Of a DNA stretch of 64,000 nucleotides, positions 44,522 to 54,750 are shown piece by piece (the stretch's first letter is position 1; the number at the start of each line of letters is the position of its first letter). Location of the stretch: NCBI GenBank assembly GCA_017447875.1, contig JAFSMP010000019.1, forward strand, positions 39,557-103,556, read 5' to 3'. Source of the stretch: Paludibacteraceae bacterium. Lineage in GTDB: Bacteria; Bacteroidota; Bacteroidia; Bacteroidales; Paludibacteraceae. Made by a program: the position numbers and the translations under genes. Under the pieces are notes generated by a model, which saw only the letters and a list, made by a program, of their open reading frames with translations, was not told the origin of the DNA and made no database searches.

Positions 44522-45840
44522 GAAGAATCATTACGATAATCCTGTTGACCCTTGTTGTGGCATGTACCTACGCACAGATGAATATCGAGTGCGTAGGCGC
44601 CACGCAGGTGGTGAACGGAGAAGATACACTGTTTATTTTTAAGGGAGATATTCATGTCCGCTCGAAGATCGGGGCGGTCAACTGGCATTCGATAGACCGC
44701 GGCACGGTGGAGACCGGTATCGCGGAGCAGTTGAACCTCGATGAAGGCGGTTATTATCTGGAGCAAGGCGGCGTCAACTACGAGCCGTTCTATGTGTTCA
44801 AGTGTCCGATCGCGGATCTGAAGATGACGACCGAACCCGGATGCGACAACACGATCGTGCGTCTGACGGGAAACACGTCCGGATTCACTTATACGCGTCC
44901 GGACGGAACTACAGGCACGCGCGCACGTACGTATTCCTTAGATTATACGCAACTCAAATGGAACGGCGAAGTGTGGGAAAACGAGGACACGACCAAGACC
45001 GGTTATTTATCCCACACCATCAGTATGCCGGCGCTCTATGGTCCGACACCGATCACGATCTGGTACGACAAGGAGATTCGGCAGAAGTTAGACCTGGATA
45101 CGGTTTGTGTGACGGACACCTTAGTGGCCGACAGTCTGATTGCTATTGCTTTTCAATTGGAGTCATTGGCAACGACACGAGGGACGAAAGGTGAGAAGAG
45201 TAATGAGATGAACCGTCCGACCGACCAGAAGATCATCACGGCTACTACTTCCGAAGACTATAGCGGCGCGCTGGAGGTGGCTTTCTATTCGAATCCGACA
45301 CCGAGTGCTCATCCGATCTATTTCAAGTGGTCGATATTCAAAGCGGCCGAACTGATCGCTACACGTAACGATATGGATATACGGTATGCGTTCTCGGAGC
45401 CGGGCAGTTACCGTGTCGTGTGCTCCGTGAACAGTTATGAGTGCAAACCCGATTCGCAGGAGATGAAGGTCAATATCTCCGAGTCCTACCTGCGTGTGCC
45501 GAATGTGTTTACACCCGATGGAAACGGACAAAATGACGAGTTTCGCGTGTCGTACCGTTCGCTCAAGGAGTTTCACATATGGGTGTATAACCGATGGGGC
45601 AAGTTAGTCTATGAGTCCCGAGATCCCGCCAAAGGATGGGATGGTACGATCAATGGCCGTAAGGCAGCGGAAGGAGCGTATTTCTACGTCATCCGCGCGA
45701 TGGGAACGGATGCCCGTAAGGATGCAGACTATCGATCCAAGATTTCGTATAACAAGAAAAAGAAGATGCAGGACGAGTCTATCATCGGTATCTACCAGAT
45801 GAGTGGAGACATCAACCTGCTGCGAGGCAAGAATAAATAA
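44518..45840 (+). CDS. secreted protein with type B T9SS C-terminal domain
   Basis: 440 residues, signal peptide (MRRIITIILLTLVVACTYA). A PKD-like sandwich lies at about 240-335 (SEPGSYRVVCSVNSYECKP). The last 105 residues form a gliding-motility-associated C-terminal domain: VPNVFTPDGNGQNDEFRV, IWVYNRWGKLVYES, GWDGTINGRKAAEGAYFYVI. That domain directs export through the type IX system and surface attachment. The start overlaps the serA stop by 4 bp. Its role is unknown. Confidence 0.87.
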   Translation: MRRIITIILLTLVVACTYAQMNIECVGATQVVNGEDTLFIFKGDIHVRSKIGAVNWHSIDRGTVETGIAEQLNLDEGGYYLEQGGVNYEPFYVFKCPIADLKMTTEPGCDNTIVRLTGNTSGFTYTRPDGTTGTRARTYSLDYTQLKWNGEVWENEDTTKTGYLSHTISMPALYGPTPITIWYDKEIRQKLDLDTVCVTDTLVADSLIAIAFQLESLATTRGTKGEKSNEMNRPTDQKIITATTSEDYSGALEVAFYSNPTPSAHPIYFKWSIFKAAELIATRNDMDIRYAFSEPGSYRVVCSVNSYECKPDSQEMKVNISESYLRVPNVFTPDGNGQNDEFRVSYRSLKEFHIWVYNRWGKLVYESRDPAKGWDGTINGRKAAEGAYFYVIRAMGTDARKDADYRSKISYNKKKKMQDESIIGIYQMSGDINLLRGKNK

Positions 45841-45858
45841 TTCAAACATATAACATAA

Positions 45859-48003
45859 ATGAGAAAATTACTTACTATGGCATTAGCCACTACCGTTTTA
45901 GCAGCAGCGGCTGCTACCAACCCGTTCTTTGAGTACAAGAACTGGAAAACGCCGCACGGCACGTATCCGTTTAATGAGATTCACGCAGAGCACTATATGC
46001 CGGCTTTTGAAGAGGGCATGAAGCAGGGACTGAAGGAGATCGATGACATCGTCAATAACCCGGAGGCACCTACGTTCGCTAACACGATCGAGGCGTACGA
46101 GAAAGCCGGTGAGTTGCTGTCCATTGTATCGGGTTGTTTCTATAATCTGACGAACGCTGAGACCAATGACACGCTGCAGCAGATCTCGATGGAACTAAGT
46201 CCGAAGTTGTCGGAGTATTCGTCCACGATTCGTCTGAATGAAGGACTGTTCCAACGTATCAAGGCCGTTTATGAGCAACGCGACAAACTCAAACTCGACA
46301 AGGCACAGCGTAAACTGCTCGAAGATATCTACGAGTCTTTTGCCAATAACGGTGCGAACCTCAGTCCGGAGGACAAGCAGATTTACCGTGAGTTGAGCGC
46401 GAAACTGAGCAAGCTGACGCTGCAGTTCGGTCAGAACGTGCTGAAGGCTACCAATGCTTGGTCGATGTTGATCACGGACGAGGCACTGTTGACAGGTCTG
46501 AACGATGACACCAAAGCGATGCTGAAGGCGAATGCCGAGAAGAAAGGTCAGGAAGGCTGGTTGCTGAACCTCAAGCCGACGACCACTATTCCAGTGATGC
46601 AGGATCTGGATAACCGCGATATCCGTCGTGAGTTATACATGGCGAATACCGGTAAGTGTATCGGAGGGGAGTTCGACAATACCGCTAACATCGTGGAGAT
46701 CGTCAATACGCGTCTGGCGTTGGCGAACCTGTTCGGTAAGAAGACCTTCGCCGAGAAATCGCTCTATAAGACGATGGCCGAGACGCCGGAGAATGTGTAT
46801 AAACTGCTGAACGAGTTGCGCGAAGCCTATATGCCGACCGCCATGGAAGAGGTGAAAGAATTGGAGGACTACGCACACGCGCACGGCTTCTATGCCGCGC
46901 ACTTGCAACCGTGGGACTTCAGCTATTACAGCAAGAAACTCAAACAGGAGAAATATGCGATCTCGGATGATGATCTTCGTCCGTATTTCGAGTTGGAGAA
47001 CGTGAAGAAAGGTGTCTTTGGTTTGGCCGAGAAACTCTATGGTCTGAAATTCAAAGAGAACAAGAATATTCAAGTCTATAATCCGGAGGTGACCGCATAC
47101 GAGGTGTTCGATGAGAAAGGCAAATTCCTGGCTGTCTATTACACCGACTTCCATCCGCGGGACGGTAAACGCGGTGGTGCTTGGATGAACGGATTTATGC
47201 CGCAATATATGGAGGGTAAGAAAGATCATCGTCCGCATATTGTGAACGTGATGAATTTCACCCGTCCGACGGCAGAGAAACCGGCATTGTTCACCTATGA
47301 CGAGGTGCGCACGTTCCTGCATGAGTTCGGTCATGGTCTGCACGGAATGCTGACCCGTTGTCAGTACAGCGCCCAGAGCGGAACGAACGTACCGCGTGAC
47401 TTTGTTGAGTTGCCCTCTCAGTTCAATGAGAACTTTATCGACGAGAAAGAGTTTTTGGATACTTTCGCCAAACATTACAAGACCGGTGAGAGTCTGCCGC
47501 AAGAGTTGCTGGATAAGATGCACGCTTCGCAGACCTATCATGCTGCCTATGCGTGTGTACGTCAACTCAGTTTCGGCTATCTGGATATGGCTTGGCACTC
47601 TTTGGAGAAGCCGTTTGAGGTGAATGAGACGATGGGTACCGTTGAGTCCGTGACCCGTTTCAGCGACGAGGCTATGAAACTTGTTCAAGTGCTGCCGAAC
47701 GTGCCGGGTACGCAGATGGCAACCGCCTTTACCCATATCTTCTCCGGAGGTTATGCAGCAGGATACTACAGTTATAAATGGTCGGAACTGCTGGATGCAG
47801 ATGCTTTTGCAGTCTTCAAGGAGGCGCAGGCTAAGAACGGTTCTATCTTCGATAAGAAAGCCGCGAAACGTTTCCGTGAACATATCTTAGAGCGCGGTGG
47901 TACGGAGAAACCGATGGATCTGTATGTACGTTTCCGCGGAGGTGAACCGACCATCAATGCCCTGCTCGAAAGAGACGGTATTAAGGCGCAAGTAGTTAAA
48001 TAG
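45859..48003 (+). CDS. dcp: M3 family metallopeptidase (peptidyl-dipeptidase Dcp type)
   Basis: 714 residues. A signal peptide-like start (MRKLLTMALATTVLAAAAAT) is followed by NPFFEYKNWKTPHGTYPF. The zinc site is FLHEFGHGLHGML with His488, Glu489 and His492. The downstream Glu is expected in NVPRDFVELPSQFNENF. It cleaves dipeptides from peptide C-termini, here probably in the periplasm. Last gene of the operon; the terminator at 48042 follows a CTAG-rich repeat. Confidence 0.95.
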   Translation: MRKLLTMALATTVLAAAAATNPFFEYKNWKTPHGTYPFNEIHAEHYMPAFEEGMKQGLKEIDDIVNNPEAPTFANTIEAYEKAGELLSIVSGCFYNLTNAETNDTLQQISMELSPKLSEYSSTIRLNEGLFQRIKAVYEQRDKLKLDKAQRKLLEDIYESFANNGANLSPEDKQIYRELSAKLSKLTLQFGQNVLKATNAWSMLITDEALLTGLNDDTKAMLKANAEKKGQEGWLLNLKPTTTIPVMQDLDNRDIRRELYMANTGKCIGGEFDNTANIVEIVNTRLALANLFGKKTFAEKSLYKTMAETPENVYKLLNELREAYMPTAMEEVKELEDYAHAHGFYAAHLQPWDFSYYSKKLKQEKYAISDDDLRPYFELENVKKGVFGLAEKLYGLKFKENKNIQVYNPEVTAYEVFDEKGKFLAVYYTDFHPRDGKRGGAWMNGFMPQYMEGKKDHRPHIVNVMNFTRPTAEKPALFTYDEVRTFLHEFGHGLHGMLTRCQYSAQSGTNVPRDFVELPSQFNENFIDEKEFLDTFAKHYKTGESLPQELLDKMHASQTYHAAYACVRQLSFGYLDMAWHSLEKPFEVNETMGTVESVTRFSDEAMKLVQVLPNVPGTQMATAFTHIFSGGYAAGYYSYKWSELLDADAFAVFKEAQAKNGSIFDKKAAKRFREHILERGGTEKPMDLYVRFRGGEPTINALLERDGIKAQVVK

Positions 48004-48037
48004 TCGACTAGTTGACTAGTATACTAGTAGACTAGAT
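48001..48037. repeat. CTAGT word repeat after dcp
   Basis: AGTCGACTAGTTGACTAGT then ATACTAGTAGACTAGA: five copies of GACTAGT-like words starting in the stop codon of dcp. Confidence 0.65.
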
Positions 48038-48041
48038 AAAG

Positions 48042-48076
48042 AAAATCCCGCCACTCGAAAGAGTAGGCGGGATTTG
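48042..48076. terminator. terminator of the small RNA and of dcp
   Basis: AAATCCCGCC (48043-48052), ACTC GAAA GAGT, then GGCGGGATTT (48066-48075). Paired A and T flanks allow use from both strands. Confidence 0.9.
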
Positions 48077-48196
48077 TATGTTAATGCGAAAACAGCCGTC
48101 CTCACGACGTCTGTTTTTCTAAGGTATTAGTCTGTTTATTTAAGGTACAAAAAAGATTGGTCTACTCAATAGGATTTAGAGCTTTTTCTTAAATCC
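48043..48196 (-). ncRNA. candidate small RNA with own promoter and terminator
   Basis: About 150 nt on the minus strand. It starts 5-7 nt after a full promoter box (48201-48208) and ends in a strong stem-loop. From 5': hairpin 1, GGATTTA/TAAATCC (48190-48196 with 48172-48178). Next comes an unpaired stretch with two promoter-like words (TTTTTTGTACCTT and CTAATACCTT). Hairpin 2 pairs AAAACAG with CTGTTTT, with CGTC/GACG inside (about 48087-48116). The terminator stem is at 48042-48076. There is no ATG in the transcript, so it is not a small protein gene. The promoter-like words could mimic promoter DNA as 6S RNA does; that is speculative. Confidence 0.72.
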
Positions 48197-48200
48197 GGTG

Positions 48201-48231
48201 CAAAGGTACTGCTTTTTTACGACATGTGCAA
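48201..48231 (-). promoter_or_regulatory. promoter of the small RNA
   Basis: TTG (48229-48231, in TTTGCACATGTC), 20 nt, TACCTTTG (48201-48208), then CACCGG. It is the only promoter in the window with no protein-coding gene behind it. Confidence 0.85.
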
Positions 48232-48241
48232 ATTTTTTTGC

Positions 48242-48269
48242 ATGTTTTTAAACATATTTTGCAAAATAT
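48242..48269. repeat. two palindromes upstream of the small RNA promoter
   Basis: ATGTTT TT AAACAT (48242-48255) and a perfect 16-bp palindrome ATATTTTGCAAAATAT (48254-48269). They sit 10-40 bp upstream of the TTG, a possible regulator site, or an end structure for the operon coming from the right. Confidence 0.5.
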
Positions 48270-48292
48270 AGTTTACAAAATGCCTATTTTTG

Positions 48293-48787
48293 CTATTTTC
48301 GTTCTAACTCGATCACTTCGAGGTCTTTTATCTCCTTTCCGTCGATGGTAAACCGCAGTAAAGTATGACAGGGTTGCCATCCTTGTTTACCGGCTGCACC
48401 CGGGTTCATGGTGAGCATCTTGAACTGTGCGTCGTACTGCACTTTCAGTATATGACTGTGTCCGCAGACAAACAGATCCGGCGGTTCTTTACGAAACATC
48501 GGTATCAACCATGGGTTATAATGCCCAGGATAACCGCCTATGTGGGTCATGAGTACATTGACATCTTCTACGCGAAAACGGTAAAACTCCGAAAGCGAGT
48601 ACCGTACATCACCTGAGTCCATGTTTCCGAAAACTGCACGAGTAGGTTTGTATTCACGCAAGGCCTGCAGTAACTCAAAACTGCCGATGTCGCCTGCATG
48701 CCAGATCTCATCTACGTCCTTAAAATGCTCCAGGACGCGTTTGTCCAGCAGACCATGCGTATCACTCAAAACACCGATGCGAGTCAT
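48293..48787 (-). CDS. YfcE/MJ0936-type metallophosphoesterase
   Basis: 164 residues. Metal-binding motifs are in order: GVLSDTHG (5-12), WHAGDIGSFE (29-38), VFGNMDSGDVR (54-64), MTHIGGYPGH, and FVCGHSHI. It should be a cytoplasmic phosphodiesterase of unknown substrate. It overlaps gldF by 4 bp and is the last gene of the sulfatase-pheT operon. Confidence 0.9.
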   Translation of the reverse strand: MTRIGVLSDTHGLLDKRVLEHFKDVDEIWHAGDIGSFELLQALREYKPTRAVFGNMDSGDVRYSLSEFYRFRVEDVNVLMTHIGGYPGHYNPWLIPMFRKEPPDLFVCGHSHILKVQYDAQFKMLTMNPGAAGKQGWQPCHTLLRFTIDGKEIKDLEVIELERK

Positions 48788-49452
48788 TTGCGTGTCAGTT
48801 TATCGATGGTGAAGATAGCTCCGATGATAGCGATGACCGCTATCAATGCGAAGAAGAGTATGTCTCGTAGATCCAGTACTCCGCGGGAAAGGGCAGAGTA
48901 GTGGTCCTGCAGCAGCGCCCAGTAGAGCACGAAACAGGTGAGCGCACCGAGGATGAAACAAACGATCTGACTCTTACTGAACGTGGCACACAGCAACCCT
49001 ATCGCCATGAACGTGCCGGATAACAGGATCAGTCCGATGAAGGATCCCAAGAAGGCACCGCTGTCCAGGTTTCCCATGGGTTCCGCCATGTATGCTACTA
49101 CAAAATAATGCACGAAGCAAGGCAGCAGTCCGATCAGCACCAAGGTCCATGCCGCGAAATACTTACCGCACATGATACGGGTGAGCGAGACGGGTTTGGT
49201 GCGTATCAGATCCCATATGCCGCTTTGCCGCTCTTCCGACAGCAGACGCATCGTCAGCGCCGGACAAAGCAGCATGAAGAGCCATGGACTGAGTTGAAAC
49301 AGTCCGTCCACTTGAGCGTATCCCGAGTCAATAATATTCCACTGACCCGGGATCACCCAAAGGAAAAGACTGATCGCCAATTGGTACAATCCGATGACGA
49401 TATACGCGATCGGCGTTGAGAAATAATATCGGAGTTCTTTACTGTACATCAA
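48784..49452 (-). CDS. gldF: GldF-like ABC transporter permease
   Basis: 222 residues with six membrane segments. It has KELRYYFSTPIAYIVIGLYQ at the start, FLWVIPGQWNIIDSGYAQVD, and SPWLFMLLCPALTMRLLSEE, the pattern of GldF in gliding-motility operons. The usual partner gldG is not next to it; a phosphoesterase gene follows instead. The ATPase GldA must also be elsewhere. A role in envelope or secretion functions is more likely than gliding in a Bacteroidales cell. Confidence 0.82.
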   Translation of the reverse strand: MMYSKELRYYFSTPIAYIVIGLYQLAISLFLWVIPGQWNIIDSGYAQVDGLFQLSPWLFMLLCPALTMRLLSEERQSGIWDLIRTKPVSLTRIMCGKYFAAWTLVLIGLLPCFVHYFVVAYMAEPMGNLDSGAFLGSFIGLILLSGTFMAIGLLCATFSKSQIVCFILGALTCFVLYWALLQDHYSALSRGVLDLRDILFFALIAVIAIIGAIFTIDKLTRK

Positions 49453-50747
49453 TGTTTTACCTCGATATTCTTATTGACCGGCGTCTTGGGGAAGAAGATC
49501 CAGAAGGACACTGCTACTACCAATGCAAAGCCTGCGAAGATATACCAGGACTCTTTCCAGCCGTCCCATACAGCGAGCGGACCTTGCGAAGTGACGGACT
49601 CTGCCATGACGAGCTTGTTAACGATCACCTGTGCGGCGAGTGTTCCGATGGTAGCACCAAATCCGTTGGTCATCATCATGAACAAACCCTGCGCACTCGA
49701 GCGTTGCTCCGGAGAGGTCTCTTGGTCCACATACAATGCGCCGGAGATATTGAAGAAGTCAAAGGCAAAACCGTATACGATACAACTGAGTACAAACAGG
49801 ATCACGCCCGGGAAACCGGGATTTCCTGCACCGAAGAATCCGAAACGGAAGACCCAAGCGAACATCGCCATCAGCATCACGTTCTTAATGCCGAAACGCT
49901 TGAGGAAGAACGGGATCGCTAAGATACAGAGTGCCTCACAGATCTGCGAAACGGAGATGAGGATGTTGGCGTGCTGTACACCGAAGGTGTTGGCGAACTC
50001 TTCGATCGCACCGAAAGAGGTGATGAAGGGGTTCGCGTACGAGTTGGTCACTTGCAGACACATACCCAGCATCATCGAGAAGATGAAGAACAGGGCCATC
50101 TTCTTCTGCTTGAAGAGCGCAAAAGCTTTCAGACCTAATGCTTCAGCCAGATCCACTTCGCCTTCTGCGGGTTTGATCTCACAGGCCGGCAGGGTCAGTG
50201 AGTACGCTGCCAGTACCAGACTCAGACCACCGCTGACGATGAACTGCCAAGGTGTAGGTTGGAAGCCCAGCAGATCCACGCACCACATCGTCACGATGAA
50301 ACCGACCGTACCGAACACACGGATCGGCGGGAAGTCCTTGACCGTATCCATGCCGGCTTTGACGAGCGCATTAAAGGCCACCGAGTTCGTCAGCGCGATC
50401 GTCGGCATGAAGAAGGCCACCGAGATGGTGTACAGCGAGAACAGCGTTCCGAACTGCACATCTGCTGCTGTGTACGCGTACATTCCTGCGGCACACATGA
50501 ACAGGCCGGCTAAAGCATGACAGAGACTGAGTGTCTTCTGCGCCTGGATCCAACGGTCTGCCACGATACCCATGAGGGCAGGCATGAAAAGACTGACTAC
50601 GCCTTGAATGGAATAAAACCAACCAATGTGTTGACCGAAACCCTGCTTGAACAGGTAGGTTCCCATCGAAGTCAAGTACGCACCCCAAACGGCGAACTCG
50701 AGAAAGTTCATCACGATGAGGCGGATTTGAAGTGATCTGTTTTTCAT
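49449..50747 (-). CDS. nupG: NupG-like nucleoside:H+ symporter (MFS)
   Basis: 432 residues with about twelve membrane segments. RLIVMNFLEFAVWGAYLTSM at the N-terminus, FYSIQGVVSLFMPALMGIVA and GALYVDQETSPEQRSSAQGL are typical of the nucleoside symporter branch of the MFS. It imports nucleosides. It overlaps gldF by 4 bp and starts 12 bases after prfC. Confidence 0.88.
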   Translation of the reverse strand: MKNRSLQIRLIVMNFLEFAVWGAYLTSMGTYLFKQGFGQHIGWFYSIQGVVSLFMPALMGIVADRWIQAQKTLSLCHALAGLFMCAAGMYAYTAADVQFGTLFSLYTISVAFFMPTIALTNSVAFNALVKAGMDTVKDFPPIRVFGTVGFIVTMWCVDLLGFQPTPWQFIVSGGLSLVLAAYSLTLPACEIKPAEGEVDLAEALGLKAFALFKQKKMALFFIFSMMLGMCLQVTNSYANPFITSFGAIEEFANTFGVQHANILISVSQICEALCILAIPFFLKRFGIKNVMLMAMFAWVFRFGFFGAGNPGFPGVILFVLSCIVYGFAFDFFNISGALYVDQETSPEQRSSAQGLFMMMTNGFGATIGTLAAQVIVNKLVMAESVTSQGPLAVWDGWKESWYIFAGFALVVAVSFWIFFPKTPVNKNIEVKH

Positions 50748-50759
50748 ATGTTTTGATTT

Positions 50760-52256
50760 TTAGAACTCTGAGGTAAAGTGAAATTTGATATGTTTGTAAT
50801 CTTGCTGTGCCATGTTAAGGACGTAGGCAGAGTCGGCCATGAATACGTCCCGACCTTCTTTGTCGTACGCCATGTACTGCGCCTTACGTTTCTTGAACAT
50901 ATCCAGTTCAGCATCGTCGTCGGACTCAATCCAGCAGGCTTTGTACATCTGCAGCGGTTGCCATTTGCACTTGGCTTGGTACTCATGCTCGAGGCGGTAT
51001 TGGATGACCTCAAACTGCAGTTGTCCCACCGTACCGATGATCTTACGGCCGTTGAGTTGGCTGACAAACAGTTGTGCTACACCTTCGTCCATGAGTTGGT
51101 TCACACCTTTCTCCAACTGTTTCTGCTTCATCGGATCAGCATTGTCGATGTACTTGAACATCTCCGGAGAGAAGGATGGCAGGCCTTTGAAATGCAGGTT
51201 CTCTCCCGCCGTCAGCGTGTCACCGATCTTGAAGTTTCCGGTGTCGGGCAGACCTACTACATCCCCTGCAAACGCCTCATCGACCGTCTCTTTCTTCTGC
51301 GCCATGAAACAGGTCGGTGCCGCAAAACGCATCTGCTGGTTCTTACGTACGTGGTAATAATAGGTGTTACGCAAGAACTTACCGGAACAGATCTTGAAGA
51401 ACGCGATACATGACCGATGGTTCGGATCCATATTCGCATGAATCTTGAAACAGAAGGCGGTGAATTTCTCTTCCATGGGTTCTACCGTCCGCTCTTCAGC
51501 GGTCACGGGCAGAGGGGAGGGTGCATTGGTCACCAGGAAGTCCAACAACTCCTGTACACCGACGGTCTTGTAGGCTGATCCGAAGAACACCGGCGCCAAT
51601 TCTCCACGCAGGTAGGCCTCTTTATCGAAGGCGGGATAGACACCATCCACCATCTCCAGGTCTTCGGCTAATTTGCCGCTCAGTCCTTCGGGACGTTGTT
51701 CTAAAGGAAAGACCGACTCGAACTTCAGTCCTTGTCCGTTCGCCCACGAGACCGGTGTCACTTTGATCTGTAACTCGCGCTCCACTTCGTCCATCAAGTC
51801 AAACGGGTCTTTTCCTTCACGGTCCATCTTATTCATGAAGACCATGACAGGGGTCTTGCGCATGCGACAGACCTCCATCAGACGACGCGTCTGGGTCTCC
51901 ACGCCTTTCGCGGAGTCGATCACCACAATTGCACTGTCCACGGCGGTCAGCGTACGGAAGGTATCTTCTGCGAAGTCCTGGTGACCCGGGGTGTCGAGGA
52001 TATTGATATGGTGGCCCGCATAGTCGAATCCCATGACGGACGTTGCCACGGATATACCACGCTGTTTCTCGATCTCCATCCAGTCGGAAGTGGCAGTCTT
52101 GCGGATCTTGTTCGATTTGACCGCACCCGCCACATGGATAGCACCGCCGTATAACAGCAGTTTCTCCGTGAGGGTCGTCTTACCGGCATCCGGGTGCGAG
52201 ATGATCGCAAACGTGCGGCGTCTTAATATCTCGTTCTGATCAGCGGAGGGTAGCAT
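50760..52256 (-). CDS. prfC: peptide chain release factor 3
   Basis: 498 residues, a little shorter than the E. coli protein. G1 SHPDAGKTT (20-28), G3 DTPGHQDF (about 86-93), G4 NKMD (about 141-144). The RF3-specific [19 protein letters not shown] lies between. C-terminal [16 protein letters not shown] is also typical. It is a GTPase that recycles RF1/RF2 from the ribosome. It overlaps the end of pheT by 17 bp. Confidence 0.95.
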   Translation of the reverse strand: MLPSADQNEILRRRTFAIISHPDAGKTTLTEKLLLYGGAIHVAGAVKSNKIRKTATSDWMEIEKQRGISVATSVMGFDYAGHHINILDTPGHQDFAEDTFRTLTAVDSAIVVIDSAKGVETQTRRLMEVCRMRKTPVMVFMNKMDREGKDPFDLMDEVERELQIKVTPVSWANGQGLKFESVFPLEQRPEGLSGKLAEDLEMVDGVYPAFDKEAYLRGELAPVFFGSAYKTVGVQELLDFLVTNAPSPLPVTAEERTVEPMEEKFTAFCFKIHANMDPNHRSCIAFFKICSGKFLRNTYYYHVRKNQQMRFAAPTCFMAQKKETVDEAFAGDVVGLPDTGNFKIGDTLTAGENLHFKGLPSFSPEMFKYIDNADPMKQKQLEKGVNQLMDEGVAQLFVSQLNGRKIIGTVGQLQFEVIQYRLEHEYQAKCKWQPLQMYKACWIESDDDAELDMFKKRKAQYMAYDKEGRDVFMADSAYVLNMAQQDYKHIKFHFTSEF

Positions 52257-54705
52257 TGAATTGGTTCTCGAAGGTTGCCTTCAGGCGGTTCATAATATTC
52301 TCGATCTGCGTATCTTTGAGTGTGTTCTCCGTGTCTTGCAGAATGAACGAGAGGGCGTACGATTTCTTACCGGCCTCCAGGTTCTTTCCTTCGTACACAT
52401 CAAAGAGGAACACGTTCTTGAGCAGTTTCTTCTCCGTGGCAAACGCAGCACGTGCCAGGTCTGCAAACTCGATGGCCTTGTCGACGAGCAAGGCGAAGTC
52501 ACGTTTTACCTCCGGATATTTCGGCAGGTCATTGATGACGGCTTTGTACTGCTTGTTCTGCTTGATCAGTGCCGTCCAGTCGAGGTCTGCATAGTACACC
52601 TCCTGGTCGATGTCGAAGGCTTTGAGTTGTTTGCGAGCCACGATACCGATGAATCCGAGTGCCTTGCCGTTAGCGGCTTTGAGCACCAGTCCGTCGGAGA
52701 AGAGCTCATTCTCCAGACGCTCCACTGTTACTTTCGCCAGATCGACACCGAGACGCACGAAGATATTGTTCACATACGCATGCAACTGGTAGAAAGTCGT
52801 TTTCTCTTCCTTACGCACCCAACTCTGTGCGGCCTTATTACCGGTGAGCCAAAGTCCCAGATGCGGCTCCTCGGAATAAGCACGGAGCGGGTCGGCATCG
52901 TTACCTTCACGCACGGCTGCGTTATAGTGGTAGCAATTACCGAACTCGTAGAACTTCAGGTCGCTGTTCTTGCGGTTCGCATTGCGGGCGATCGACTCCA
53001 GACCTCCGAAGAGCAGCGTCTGACGCATCACGCCCAGATCCTGACTGAGCGGGTTCATGATACGTACGCACGATGCCAAAGGCATTTGTTCCTGCGACTC
53101 GTAGTACGCAATTTTGGTCAGCGAGTTATTAAGTATCTCATTGAAACCCTGTGCCGTCAACTGTTCCGCTATCTTACGACGTAGTTTCTCCGGATCGGGT
53201 TTGAGACCGTATGCCAGACTGGTATTCAACTTGTCCGGGAACTCGACATTGTCATAACCGTATATACGAAGGATATCTTCCACTACATCGCACTCACGCT
53301 GTACATCGACGCGGTAACGCGGTACGGCGAGTTGCCAGATAGTACCGTTCTTACTGAGAATCTCTATCTCCAGTGCTTTGAGAATGGTCTCGATAGTACC
53401 TTCTCCGATCGCTTTACCGATGAGGCTGTTCACGCGGTTGATGTCGATCGTCACCGGCCAAGGAGCAAAGTCTCCATTGACGGTGTCGGTGATGTCCATC
53501 GAGATCGTACCGCCTGCTACTTCTTGGATCAGCAGGGCTGCACGCTTGAGCACATAGATCGTGTTATTGGGATCGGTACCGCGCTCGAAACGGAACGAGG
53601 CATCGGTCTGTAACTGGTGACGACGACTGGTCTTACGAATGAACACCGGATCGAAATATGCGGACTCCAGGAAGACGTTCTTCGTCTGCTCCGTCACGCC
53701 GCTCTCCAGACCGCCGAACACACCGGCTATACACATTGCTTCATCGGTGTTGGCGATCATCAGGTCGCGTTCATTCATCTCCCGCTCTACGCCGTCCAAG
53801 GTCACAAATTTCTCACCCTGTTTTGCCAGACGTACACGGATCTCGTTACCCTTGATCTTATCGGCATCGAAGGCATGGAGCGCCTGACCGCACTCATGCA
53901 GTACGAAGTTCGTCACATCGACCACGTTGTTTATCGGGCGCAGACCGATCGCCAGCAGACTGTTCTTCAACCATTCCGGACTCTCTTGGATGGTGACACC
54001 CTTGATGCTCACGCCCGAGTAACGCGGTGCCGCTTCAGGAGCATCTACGATGACCTTGATCGGCAGTTCGTTGTTGTCCACTTTGAAATCCTCTACGCTC
54101 GGTTTGGTGAGCGCGATATTCTGTCCGTGCGCCTGGTAATAAGCGTACAGGTCGCGTGCTACACCGTAATGCGAAGCGGCATCGGAACGGTTAGGCGTGA
54201 TGTCCACCTCGATGATCGTATCGTTCTCGATATGGTAGTAGTCGGCTGCTTTCATGCCTACCGGCGTATCGGCCGGCAGCACGATGATGCCTGCATGGTC
54301 GGTTCCTACACCGATCTCATCTTCGGCACAGATCATTCCCCAACTCTCTTCGCCGCGCAGCTTACCTTTCTTGATGGTGAACGACTGATCGCCGTCATAG
54401 AGCACGGTGCCGATGGTCGCTACGATCACTTTCTGTCCGGCTGCTACGTTCGGTGCACCGCATACGATAGGCAGCGGTTCTGCTTCACCGATATTCACTT
54501 TGGTCACATGCAGATGGTCGGAGTTAGGGTGGGGTTCGCAAGTCAGTACCTCACCTACCACCAGGCCTTTCAATCCACCGCGGATCGTCTCCACTTCTTC
54601 CACCGTGCCTACCTCCAGACCAATAGAGGTAAGGATCTTTGCTACCGTCTGCGCATCATCTTGCAGCGCGATGTAGCGTTTTAGCCATTTATACGAAATA
54701 TTCAT
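52240..54705 (-). CDS. pheT: phenylalanyl-tRNA synthetase beta subunit
   Basis: 821 residues, the bacterial norm. The EMAP-like tRNA-binding OB domain covers about 40-150 ([20 protein letters not shown]). B3/B4 lies at about 210-380, B5 around 400-480, the core synthetase-like module after it, and the C-terminal FDX-ACB domain at about 725-821 ([20 protein letters not shown]). Its partner pheS is not in this window. It shares an operon with the two halves of the sulfatase. Confidence 0.97.
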   Translation of the reverse strand: MNISYKWLKRYIALQDDAQTVAKILTSIGLEVGTVEEVETIRGGLKGLVVGEVLTCEPHPNSDHLHVTKVNIGEAEPLPIVCGAPNVAAGQKVIVATIGTVLYDGDQSFTIKKGKLRGEESWGMICAEDEIGVGTDHAGIIVLPADTPVGMKAADYYHIENDTIIEVDITPNRSDAASHYGVARDLYAYYQAHGQNIALTKPSVEDFKVDNNELPIKVIVDAPEAAPRYSGVSIKGVTIQESPEWLKNSLLAIGLRPINNVVDVTNFVLHECGQALHAFDADKIKGNEIRVRLAKQGEKFVTLDGVEREMNERDLMIANTDEAMCIAGVFGGLESGVTEQTKNVFLESAYFDPVFIRKTSRRHQLQTDASFRFERGTDPNNTIYVLKRAALLIQEVAGGTISMDITDTVNGDFAPWPVTIDINRVNSLIGKAIGEGTIETILKALEIEILSKNGTIWQLAVPRYRVDVQRECDVVEDILRIYGYDNVEFPDKLNTSLAYGLKPDPEKLRRKIAEQLTAQGFNEILNNSLTKIAYYESQEQMPLASCVRIMNPLSQDLGVMRQTLLFGGLESIARNANRKNSDLKFYEFGNCYHYNAAVREGNDADPLRAYSEEPHLGLWLTGNKAAQSWVRKEEKTTFYQLHAYVNNIFVRLGVDLAKVTVERLENELFSDGLVLKAANGKALGFIGIVARKQLKAFDIDQEVYYADLDWTALIKQNKQYKAVINDLPKYPEVKRDFALLVDKAIEFADLARAAFATEKKLLKNVFLFDVYEGKNLEAGKKSYALSFILQDTENTLKDTQIENIMNRLKATFENQFNATLR

Positions 54706-54718
54706 TATAGTGTGTAAT

Positions 54719-54750
54719 TAAAATCTCAAATCTTAAATCTTAAATTGATT
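54719..54750. repeat. word repeat at the end of the sulfatase membrane module
   Basis: On the minus strand: ATCAATTTAAGATTTAAG then ATTTGAGATTTTAA. It encodes the last residues (INLRFKI and stop) of the membrane protein, so this C-terminus is made of repeat. Confidence 0.6.
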
